Notes under the pieces: generated by a model
Told to the model about the DNA's origin: nothing
What the model saw: the letters and a program-made list of their open reading frames with translations, nothing else
The model's database searches: none
NCBI GenBank assembly: GCA_943370215.1
Contig: CALRQC020000021.1
Location: 37,566 to 101,565, forward strand
From: Niveispirillum sp943370215
GTDB taxonomy: Bacteria > Pseudomonadota > Alphaproteobacteria > Azospirillales > Azospirillaceae
Length of the DNA: 64,000 nucleotides
Direction of reading: 5' to 3'
Shown here: positions 24,480 to 31,671 of the stretch, one piece after another
Layout of the letters: each line of letters begins with the position of its first letter
How positions within the stretch are numbered: the stretch's first letter is position 1
Position numbers and translations under genes: made by a program

Positions 24480-24681
24480 TATCGTTGATACGGCGCAGGC
24501 GGCCCAACTGGCAGAACAGGATTCCCTGTTGGTGCGCGCACGGCAGGGCAGCGCGTTGCCCTGCCGTACAGATTGCCAGGATTGCGGCGAGCCCATTGAG
24601 CCGGCCCGGCTGGTGGTGCAGCCGCACGCGCAACGATGCCTTTACTGCCAGGGCCAGATTGAGGAGCGCTTGCGTCGATGA
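24469..24681 (+). CDS. TraR/DksA-family zinc-finger protein, 70 aa
   Basis: The product has the four-Cys zinc finger of TraR/DksA (CQDCGEPIEPARLVVQP with CLYCQ) and a preceding short helix. Such proteins are standard in Mu-like phages between lysis and packaging genes. They bind RNA polymerase and tune host promoters in the manner of DksA with ppGpp. The start overlaps the holin-like gene by 11 bases. Confidence 0.85.
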   Translation: MPADIVDTAQAAQLAEQDSLLVRARQGSALPCRTDCQDCGEPIEPARLVVQPHAQRCLYCQGQIEERLRR

Positions 24682-25109
24682 ATATTCCGAGCTGGATCAT
24701 CGCCATTCTGGCCGCCGTCAGCGCCGTGAATACGATCTTCGTTGCCTGGGTTGTCTGGTCGATCAAAAAGATTGCCAAAGACAAGGCCGAGGAAACGGTT
24801 GCCCCCGTGTCGGCGGCCATTGAGGCCGTTGATCACCGGTTGACCGGTATCGAAGCGGCCGTCAAGGCGATGCAGCCGGCCATCACGTCCATCAGCGGCC
24901 TGGAACAACGGCAAACCCGCATTGAGGCGGCCATAGAGCACCTGCCGGACCAGGAACAATGGATCGAAACGGTCGCGGGGATGCGCGAGCTGCGCGCCGA
25001 AATGAAGGTATTCGGTGCCAAGCTGGAGGGTGCCGACAAGCTGGTTGACCGGCTGCAACAGCAGGTCACGGTGATGGACGATTTTCTGCGACGGGTGAAG
25101 ACAGCATGA
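24678..25109 (+). CDS. DUF2730-family phage protein (Mu gp25-like)
   Basis: This 143-residue protein has one N-terminal membrane helix (IPSWIIAILAAVSAVNTIFV) and a long coiled coil with heptads (VDHRLTGIEAAVKAMQPAIT, LVDRLQQQVTVMDDF). This matches the DUF2730 family of Mu-like phages, suggested to act in lysis or spanning the envelope. It overlaps both neighbours by 4 bases. Function is not proven. Confidence 0.78.
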   Translation: MNIPSWIIAILAAVSAVNTIFVAWVVWSIKKIAKDKAEETVAPVSAAIEAVDHRLTGIEAAVKAMQPAITSISGLEQRQTRIEAAIEHLPDQEQWIETVAGMRELRAEMKVFGAKLEGADKLVDRLQQQVTVMDDFLRRVKTA

Positions 25110-25411
25110 CCAAGAGCTACGCTGAACACAAAATTGAGAACACGCGTCTGTCGATCCTGCGCGTGCTGATCGAAGATGAAGGGCATCAATGTTCCGATGC
25201 CCTGCTGTACCGCATCGTGCCGCAGTTCGTGCCATCGTGCTCCCGCGACATGATCCGCACGCAGTTGGATTGGCTGGAACGCCAGGGATATCTGCGGCTT
25301 GAACAGCCGTCACCGGAATTGTGCATGGCCTATCTGGAACCCCATGCGGAGGACGTGGCGCGCGGTCGTATCACGGTCCCCGGCATTGCCCGCCCCAGCC
25401 GCACGAGCTGA
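25106..25411 (+). CDS. ArsR-like winged-helix phage protein (Mu gp26 position), 101 aa
   Basis: The sequence TRLSILRVLIEDEGHQCSDA with MIRTQLDWLERQGYLRLEQ fits the winged-helix phage family found between DUF2730 and DUF3486 genes. It may act at packaging or in late regulation. The stop shares a base with the next start. Order and spacing are as in other transposable phages. Confidence 0.78.
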   Translation: MTKSYAEHKIENTRLSILRVLIEDEGHQCSDALLYRIVPQFVPSCSRDMIRTQLDWLERQGYLRLEQPSPELCMAYLEPHAEDVARGRITVPGIARPSRTS

Positions 25412-26232
25412 TGATGACGGATGCGGTCAGCGGCCTGAATGATCTGAAGGAACGCATCTGGGGGGCGGCCAATGGGTTGCTGCGCGCCGGTTTTGGCATT
25501 GATGGCGTTGCCCGGATGCTGGAAGGGCTGGCATCGTCCAAGCCCGCGCCGACAGACCCGGATGGGCGGTTGATCTGGCCGGAGGTGGTGCGGCTGCTGT
25601 CCACCGGCCGGCACACGGCATCGGCGATCCTGTCGCATCTGCGCGCCCTGGGGGCCAGCGGCGATCCCAAGCGCCTGGCTGAACTGCCCGCCGCCATCCG
25701 GGAGGAAATGGACCGCCTGGTGCGTGATGGGGCCACCATCGACAGCATCGTGGCGCATCTGCGCGCCATGGGGGCGCCTGTGTCCCGCAGCGCCGTGGGC
25801 CGTTACAAACAGAAGGCCGAAAGGCAGCTTAAGCGTTACCGGGAGGCGCAGGAAGTCGCCGGCGTTTGGGTGGCCAAGCTGGGCGAGAACCCCAAGGGTG
25901 ATGTCGGCCGCCTGGTGCAGGAAATGCTGAAGACCGCCGCATTCCAGACCCTGGACAGCATGATGCCCGACGAAGAGGGTGAGGAAGGGGCTGTTGCGGG
26001 GTTGGACCCGAAAGACCTAGCCTTGCTGTCCCGCACCATCAAGGACGTGGCCAGTGCCGAAAAGATGTCGGCGGAACTGGAACTGCGTGTCCGGAAGGAA
26101 CTGCAGGTCAAGGTGGATGCCGCCTTGAAGAAAGCCGAGGCGGAAGCCGCCGGTGGCACCAGTGCCGCCGCGCCGTCTATGGCCGAGGCGCTGCGCCGCA
26201 TCCGCCAGGATGTCTATGGGCTGTTTGAATGA
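25411..26232 (+). CDS. DUF3486-family protein (Mu gp27-like, small-terminase candidate)
   Basis: The core segment AAIREEMDRLVRDGATIDSI with SRSAVGRYKQKAERQLKR is the DUF3486 signature, followed by a helical C-terminus ending RIRQDVYGLFE. The 273-residue product is longer than usual because of an N-terminal region with a second related helix-turn-helix unit (TASAILSHLRALGAS versus DSIVAHLRAMGAP). The duplication may extend its DNA-binding surface. It immediately precedes the large terminase, so a small-terminase role is likely. Confidence 0.8.
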   Translation: MMTDAVSGLNDLKERIWGAANGLLRAGFGIDGVARMLEGLASSKPAPTDPDGRLIWPEVVRLLSTGRHTASAILSHLRALGASGDPKRLAELPAAIREEMDRLVRDGATIDSIVAHLRAMGAPVSRSAVGRYKQKAERQLKRYREAQEVAGVWVAKLGENPKGDVGRLVQEMLKTAAFQTLDSMMPDEEGEEGAVAGLDPKDLALLSRTIKDVASAEKMSAELELRVRKELQVKVDAALKKAEAEAAGGTSAAAPSMAEALRRIRQDVYGLFE

Positions 26233-27620
26233 GCAGCGCTGCCGTTCCCCTGCACCGCTACCAGCGGCAATGGATGCTGGATGAAAGCCGGTTCAAGATC
26301 GGCATGTTCGCCCGGCAGACGGGCAAGACCTTCACCACGACCCTGGAAGTGGTGGACGATTGCTTTGCGGCCATCGCGGAAGGCCGGCGGGCGCGTTGGG
26401 TCATCCTGTCGCGCGGTGAACGCCAAGCAAAAGAAGCCATGGATGAAGGTGTCAAGCGCCACGCCAAGGCCTACGAAATCGGCGTTGATGAACAGGAAGT
26501 GGAATGGAAGGGCGGCAGCGGGGCCAGCTACAAGGCGCTGGAGGTGACGTTACCGGGCGGCAGCCGGATAACGGCGCTGCCGGCGAATCCCGACACCGCG
26601 CGCGGTTTCAGTGCCAATGTGTTCCTGGACGAATTCGCCTTCCATGCCAACAGCAAGGCCATATGGGGGGCGCTTTTCCCGGTGATTTCGGCCGGGCACA
26701 AGCTGCGCGTTACATCCACCCCCAACGGCAAGAATAACAAGTTCTATGAGCTGATGACGGCCAAGGACAGCACCTGGTCGCGCCACCATGTGGACATTTA
26801 CCGGGCCGTGGCGGATGGGCTGCCCCGCGACATCGAGGAGTTGAAGGCGGGTCTGAATGACGAGGATCTGTGGAGCCAGGAATACGAGCTGGATTGGCTG
26901 GATGATGCCAGCGCCTGGCTGCCCTACGAGCTGATTTCCACCTGCGAGGATGAGACGGCCGGCTTCCCCGAAGCCTATGGCGGCGGGACCATCTTCATTG
27001 GCAACGATATCGCCCGGCGCCGGCATCTGTGGGTGGTGTGGGTGCTGGAACTGGTGGGGGATGTGTTTGTGACACGCGAGATCGTGGAACGGCGGAACAT
27101 CACTTTCCGGGAGCAGGACGATACGCTGGATGAGATCGTCGCGCGCTATGGCCTGGCCAATATCGGCCGGATCGCCATGGATCAGACCGGCATGGGTGAG
27201 AAGCCTGTGGAAGACGCCAAGACCCGCTATGGCGACTTGCGGGTTGAGGGGGTGCTGTTGAACGGTGCCCGGCCCTTTAATCTGGCTACCATCGTCAAGG
27301 ACAAGTTCGAAGACCGCACCGTTCGTATCCCCATGGGCAACCAAGTGCTGCGGGCGGACCTGCACAAGATCAAGAAAATCACCGGGGCCACCGGCGCCCC
27401 GCGCATGGTCACCCCGGAAGATGAAAAGGACCATGCCGACCGGTTCTGGGCGCTGGCCCTGGCGCTGGGCGGGGCAGACATGGCCGTAACCCCGGCGGCA
27501 GGCGTCACCGTGCCGCCCCCGCCCGCGCCGGCCGGCATGGAACGCCACGGCCAAATTCACCCCCGCATGTTCTCCCGAACTGCGCTGAAGTCGCTTTTCG
27601 CCACCAAGAGGTCGCGTTGA
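26229..27620 (+). CDS. terminase large subunit (Mu gp28-like)
   Basis: This 463-residue packaging motor has the adenine-binding LHRYQRQWM segment, Walker A FARQTGKT (residues 27-34) and Walker B VFLDEFAF. The coupling motif VTSTPNG follows, then a C-terminal RNase H-like nuclease region with Asp residues at FIGNDIA and IAMDQTGMG. It packages DNA into proheads, in Mu-like phages by headful starting in flanking host DNA. It overlaps its neighbours by 4 bases. Confidence 0.92.
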   Translation: MSSAAVPLHRYQRQWMLDESRFKIGMFARQTGKTFTTTLEVVDDCFAAIAEGRRARWVILSRGERQAKEAMDEGVKRHAKAYEIGVDEQEVEWKGGSGASYKALEVTLPGGSRITALPANPDTARGFSANVFLDEFAFHANSKAIWGALFPVISAGHKLRVTSTPNGKNNKFYELMTAKDSTWSRHHVDIYRAVADGLPRDIEELKAGLNDEDLWSQEYELDWLDDASAWLPYELISTCEDETAGFPEAYGGGTIFIGNDIARRRHLWVVWVLELVGDVFVTREIVERRNITFREQDDTLDEIVARYGLANIGRIAMDQTGMGEKPVEDAKTRYGDLRVEGVLLNGARPFNLATIVKDKFEDRTVRIPMGNQVLRADLHKIKKITGATGAPRMVTPEDEKDHADRFWALALALGGADMAVTPAAGVTVPPPPAPAGMERHGQIHPRMFSRTALKSLFATKRSR

Positions 27621-29122
27621 TGTCCTGGCTATCCCGCCTGTTGAATGCCGCCGCACCCGCCCCTGCCTTGCCTCCGGTGGCAGCGGTTGCCGCGACCATG
27701 GGCAATCTGGTTGAAGCCTCGGGTGTCACCATTGACGGGGATGAAGCGGGCTGGCGGCCCCTTAGCACCGATGGCCGCCGCGATCTGGCCCCTGTCACGC
27801 AAGCACGAATGCAGGAACTGGCCGTCTATGGCTGGGAGCGCCTGCGTCTGGCCAATCGCCTGGTTGAACTGCCGGTGGCCTATCTGATGGCCGGTGGGGT
27901 GCGCCTGGAATGCGACGATGAAGAGGCGGCGGCCTGGCTTTCGGAGTTTTGGACAGACCCCATCAACCGCATGGATGAGAACCTGCCTGATCTGGTGCGG
28001 GAACTATCCCTGTTCGGCGAACAGGTCTGGGTGGTGCATGAAAACGAGATCGATGGCGCCGTGCGACTGGGCTTTGAAGACCCGGCCGATATCGACCGCG
28101 TCATCATGGACCCGGACAATAAGCGCCAGCCCGTCGGTGTTGTCATCCGGCGGCCGGGCGGCCGGCGCCGGCTGCTGCGTGTCATCGTCAACGGGCCGGA
28201 GACCATATTCGGTGAGGGCGCGCAGAAGCTGCGTGAAGGCTTCCAGGATGGCGAGTGCTTCTTCTGGCGCATCAATGCCCTGACGGGCGGCGCGCGCGGC
28301 CGGTCGGACCTGCTGTCTGCCATCGACTGGTGCGACGCCTATGAGGAGCTGCTGTATGGGGAGCTGGAGCGCGCCGAACTGATGCGCGCGGTGCTGTGGG
28401 ACGTGGAGATCAAGGGTGCGACACAAGAGCAACTGGACGCCAAGGCCCGCGAAATCCAGGGGCCGCGCGGCCCCACCACCCGCGTGCATAATGAGTCCGA
28501 GATATGGAAGGCGCAGGCCCCGGCGCTGAACAGCCATGACGTCACCAATCTGACCCGTACTGTTCTGACCAACATCCTGGGCGGTGCCACCATCCCCGGC
28601 CATTGGTATGGCGACGGATCGGATGTCAACCGGGCGTCGGCTGCCGAAATGGCAGACCCCACCCTGACCGTTCTGACCATGCGTCAGAACATCATCAAGG
28701 CCATGCTGGTTGCCGTTGGCACGCTTGTTATCCGGCGCCGCATGGCGCAACTGGGGCGGGCCGACATCGCCCAACGAATGCGGGAGCCGGCCTTCCAGGT
28801 GCGGGCCGTGATGCCGGAATTGAGCACCAAGGACGCGTCGCGTGTAGCGGCTGCCCTGTCGGCCGTCTCTGCATCCTGCATCAGCCTGATCCAGCAAGGC
28901 CTTCTGACCGAAGAAACGGCCCTGGGGATCATCGCCCTGATCGCCGGTATGCTGGGCGCCAAGATTGATCCGCCGGCCGAGCTGGAAAAGGCCAAGAAAC
29001 AGGCCGGGGAACGCGAGGCCCAACAGCAGAGCCGCGACGGCTTCACCCTGCCGCCGGATATTGACCAGGACCTGCCGCCTGCCGATGCACCTGATGCCCC
29101 CCAACGGGGCGAGCCGGAATGA
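27617..29122 (+). CDS. portal protein
   Basis: This 501-residue protein carries portal-type features: RMQELAVYGWERLRLANRLV, ELSLFGEQVWVVHENE, GARGRSDLLSAIDW, and a long stem helix region with DVNRASAAEMADPTLTVLTM. It does not look like the Mu gp29 DUF935 portal but like other siphovirus portals, implying exchange of the head module. The C-terminal tail is charged and proline-rich. It forms the dodecameric DNA gate at the capsid vertex. Confidence 0.8.
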   Translation: MMSWLSRLLNAAAPAPALPPVAAVAATMGNLVEASGVTIDGDEAGWRPLSTDGRRDLAPVTQARMQELAVYGWERLRLANRLVELPVAYLMAGGVRLECDDEEAAAWLSEFWTDPINRMDENLPDLVRELSLFGEQVWVVHENEIDGAVRLGFEDPADIDRVIMDPDNKRQPVGVVIRRPGGRRRLLRVIVNGPETIFGEGAQKLREGFQDGECFFWRINALTGGARGRSDLLSAIDWCDAYEELLYGELERAELMRAVLWDVEIKGATQEQLDAKAREIQGPRGPTTRVHNESEIWKAQAPALNSHDVTNLTRTVLTNILGGATIPGHWYGDGSDVNRASAAEMADPTLTVLTMRQNIIKAMLVAVGTLVIRRRMAQLGRADIAQRMREPAFQVRAVMPELSTKDASRVAAALSAVSASCISLIQQGLLTEETALGIIALIAGMLGAKIDPPAELEKAKKQAGEREAQQQSRDGFTLPPDIDQDLPPADAPDAPQRGEPE

Positions 29123-29281
29123 ACAGGGCCGCGATATTCCCCCCGGCCAAGGGGCCGACGGGGGCCGGGGCGCGCCAACGCCCCGAACCGTGGGGAACGA
29201 TCCCACATGGCTTTAGTCGGCCGACCCTCGGCCATCCCGTCACCCGTGCACCGGGCGGGGTTATGCTTAGCGAGTTCAACT

Positions 29282-29485
29282 TTGGAGGAATACCGTTGCG
29301 GCATCTGCCGCAAACTGCTGGCGCGGGGAAACGTGGAAACGCTTGCCATCAAATGCCCCCGCTGCGGCACCTTGTCCCACTTCAGCACGAGGGCCACGCG
29401 CCCCGAACCCGAGCGCCTGCGAGCGTCCAACTCTTTGGATGCAGATGCAGCAGGCGACTCGGCTGGCCACCATCGGCCACCGTAA
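29282..29485 (+). CDS. com: Com-like zinc-finger translational activator of mom
   Basis: The product (about 67 residues) has the Com pattern EEYRCGICRKLLARG, EIKCPRCGTL-like spacing (LAIKCPRCGTLSHFS) and the RPEPERLRAS ending. Com binds mom mRNA and opens its ribosome-binding site. Start is uncertain: TTG at 29282 gives the family length but has no clear ribosome-binding site; an in-frame ATG at 29207 would add 25 residues. Bases 29123-29281 hold otherwise only a GC-rich leader with short inverted repeats. Confidence 0.8.
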   Translation: MEEYRCGICRKLLARGNVETLAIKCPRCGTLSHFSTRATRPEPERLRASNSLDADAAGDSAGHHRPP

Positions 29486-30143
29486 CCATATTTTTGAGGC
29501 AGGCCAGATCGTTGGGTATGGCACGGACCATTTCCATATCCGCACCATCCCACGCGCCATGGCGGCGGATATCATCCGCCGTCACCATTATTCCGGTCGG
29601 ATCGTCAACAACAGCTATATCCACCTTGGGGTGTTTATGGAGGGCCGCCTGATGGGTGCCCTTCAGTTTGGCTATGCGATGAACCCCAATTCCGGCCGGC
29701 GGATCGTGACGGGGACTGAGAACCGTGAATATCTGGAACTGAACCGAATGTGGATTGATGACGCCGTGCCCGGAAACGGGGAAAGCACGGCGCTGTCCTA
29801 CGCCATCCGTTATATCAAGCGGGCCTTCCCCATGGTCGGCTGGATACAGTCGTTTGCTGACGAACGCTGTGGCGGGGCTGGCATCGTGTACCAGGCCGCC
29901 AACTTCATCTATTGCGGCTGCCATCGGACCCGATTTTTCCACCTGGATGGGGAATGGTACCATGAGATGATGCTGAACCGGCGGGCGGGCGGCGGCGGGC
30001 GGACGCTGTACTTACAGACCAATGTAAGCCGGGCCGTAGCACACAGCTTCCGCCAATTCCGCTACCTGTACTTCATCGACCGGCGAAAGCTGAAGGACCT
30101 GACGCTGGCCATCTGCCCCTATCCGAAGCCGGGGCACCCATGA
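29439..30143 (+). CDS. mom: Mom-like DNA modification protein
   Basis: The 234-residue product carries Mom-family features: ADIIRRHHYSGRIVNNSYIH, LGVFMEGRLMGALQFGYAM, ELNRMWIDD and AFPMVGWIQSFADERCGGAG, with an acetyltransferase-like fold expected. Mu Mom converts adenine to N6-carbamoylmethyl-adenine and protects phage DNA from host restriction. The ATG at 29439 overlaps com by 47 bases, matching the com/mom overlap in Mu. Here the pair is placed in the head operon between portal and F-like genes instead of at the right end. Confidence 0.85.
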   Translation: MQMQQATRLATIGHRNHIFEAGQIVGYGTDHFHIRTIPRAMAADIIRRHHYSGRIVNNSYIHLGVFMEGRLMGALQFGYAMNPNSGRRIVTGTENREYLELNRMWIDDAVPGNGESTALSYAIRYIKRAFPMVGWIQSFADERCGGAGIVYQAANFIYCGCHRTRFFHLDGEWYHEMMLNRRAGGGGRTLYLQTNVSRAVAHSFRQFRYLYFIDRRKLKDLTLAICPYPKPGHP

Positions 30144-31051
30144 CGGCCATGAACAATGCTGAACGCCGCAGGCGCTTTGTTTCTGAGCGAGCGCGCCGTA
30201 TCCGTGCCGGGGTGGCCATTCAGGTGGCCACGCGAGAAGAAATCTTGCGGCTGCTGCAACTGGCAGCGCTGGATATCAAGGCCACATTGGCGGGGGTGCC
30301 ATCGGATTTTGAGGCATGGCGTCTACCCCAATTGCAGGCGGAAGTGCGGCGGGCCATCGGCGCCATTGAGGGGCAGATGAGCGATAGTCTGGCCGGCGGG
30401 CTGGACCAGTCCTGGGTAGAGGGGCAAGCCCTGCTGGATGCGCCTTTGGCTGCCGCTGGCGTCGATATCGTCCCCCATCTAGCGGCCCTGGATACGGGGG
30501 TACTGATGGCGATGCGATCCTTTACCACCGACCGCATCCGCGATATCAGCACCACGGCCATCAACAAGGTAAATGCCGAAATCGCCTTTGCCGCCATCGG
30601 TACCCAGACGCCGTTTGAAGCGGCGCAGAAGGTAGAGGCGATTATCGGCGGCAGCGGTGAGCGCGCCGCCAGTATCGTGCGCACGGAGCTGGGCACGGCC
30701 TATACAATGGCAACACAGGCCCGGATGGAACAAGCCGCCCCCATGCTGCCGGGATTGAAAAAGCAATGGCGGCGATCTGGTAAACTGCACCCGCGCCTGT
30801 CCCATGACGCGATTGATGGGCAGGTCCAGCCGGTGGATCAACCCTTCATCCTGGCGCGGGGTATCACCCTTATGCACCCGCGCGACCCCAAGGCTCCCAT
30901 CGGCGAACGCATCAACTGCGGGTGCAGCCAGCTACCCTACATGGATAGCTGGGAGATGATCACACCTGGCCGCCGGCCCTATAGCGAGGAAGAACTGCGC
31001 AACAGCCCTGTGGCGCGGCTGCTGGCCCCGGCTGCGGATGGGGGTTTTTGA
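30140..31051 (+). CDS. F-like minor head/head morphogenesis protein
   Basis: The 303-residue protein ends with the phage head morphogenesis domain: RTELGTAYTMATQARMEQAA, KKQWRRSGKLHPRLSHDAID, FILARGITLMHPRDPKAP and ERINCGCSQLPYMD, as in Mu gpF and SPP1 gp7. The N-terminal half is helical. It associates with the portal and prohead. It overlaps mom by 4 bases. Confidence 0.85.
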   Translation: MTAMNNAERRRRFVSERARRIRAGVAIQVATREEILRLLQLAALDIKATLAGVPSDFEAWRLPQLQAEVRRAIGAIEGQMSDSLAGGLDQSWVEGQALLDAPLAAAGVDIVPHLAALDTGVLMAMRSFTTDRIRDISTTAINKVNAEIAFAAIGTQTPFEAAQKVEAIIGGSGERAASIVRTELGTAYTMATQARMEQAAPMLPGLKKQWRRSGKLHPRLSHDAIDGQVQPVDQPFILARGITLMHPRDPKAPIGERINCGCSQLPYMDSWEMITPGRRPYSEEELRNSPVARLLAPAADGGF

Positions 31052-31072
31052 TTACCCCAAAAGACGGGCGCT

Positions 31073-31217
31073 GGATGCGGCGGGCGGCTTGGCCGCTGTC
31101 AGGCAAGGGGCGATCCGGCCCGCCGCATCCTGCCCCCGTTACTGGTGCGTTACTGACGATGTAAGCGGCCCCGCTTGGGTAGAGGCGGGGCAACCTTAGT
31201 CCGCAATGGGTGCGGAC
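31073..31217 (+). other. cluster of three hairpins in the head operon
   Basis: The 200-base gap 31052-31251 contains three inverted repeats. GGATGCGGCGGGC (31073-31085) pairs with GCCCGCCGCATCC (31118-31130) over 13 perfect bases. GCCCCGC (31168-31174) pairs with GCGGGGC (31185-31191). GTCCGCA (31199-31205) pairs with TGCGGAC (31211-31217). None has a downstream U-run. They may modulate mRNA decay or transcription of the scaffold/capsid genes; an RNA feature copied from elsewhere is also possible. Confidence 0.55.
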
Positions 31218-31251
31218 CTATTCTGGTGGCAGATATCACCGGAGTAACCCG

Positions 31252-31671
31252 ATGGCCGCCAAAACCTCGAAAGAGAATGCCCCGCCTGCCACGCACCAGC
31301 CGGAATCGCTGGAAGCGGCGCTGATTGCGCTTGAAGCGCAGCAGGGGCGGATTGCCCAGATGCAGGGCGAGCTGGATGCCACGAAAGCGGCGCTTTCGGT
31401 GGCGGAAGAGCGTGAAGCCGTTAGCAAAGCTGTCCTTGATGCCAATCAGGCTGAACTGTCGCGTGTGGGCCGGGAACTGGATGCGGCGCTTAACGCCGCC
31501 AACAGCGCCAGGCGGGAGGCACCCTTGGGCGCCGGAACGGTGACCCTTCGGGAGGCGGCACGGTCGGTCGGCATCTCCCCGGCTGAGGTCCTGTCCTGGC
31601 GGGTGTCGGACGATGGTGAAGATTTCACTGTCGTGACCGTCGCGGGCCAAAAGCTGAGGACACCGGCATGA
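31252..31671 (+). CDS. coiled-coil phage protein before the capsid gene, 139 aa
   Basis: Starting at ATG 31252 after a GGAG ribosome-binding site, the product begins MAAKTSKENAPPATHQPESL. It forms a long coiled coil (LEAQQGRIAQMQGELDATKA) and ends in a small globular part (TLREAARSVGISPAEVLSWR). It overlaps the protease-capsid gene by 4 bases. A scaffold or head accessory function is suggested by position only. Confidence 0.6.
   Translation: MAAKTSKENAPPATHQPESLEAALIALEAQQGRIAQMQGELDATKAALSVAEEREAVSKAVLDANQAELSRVGRELDAALNAANSARREAPLGAGTVTLREAARSVGISPAEVLSWRVSDDGEDFTVVTVAGQKLRTPA

Noticed and set aside
29119..29652. Plus-strand open frame overlapping com and mom
   Set aside because: It is in the third frame over both genes, with proline/arginine-rich shadow composition; Com and Mom motifs lie in the other two frames.
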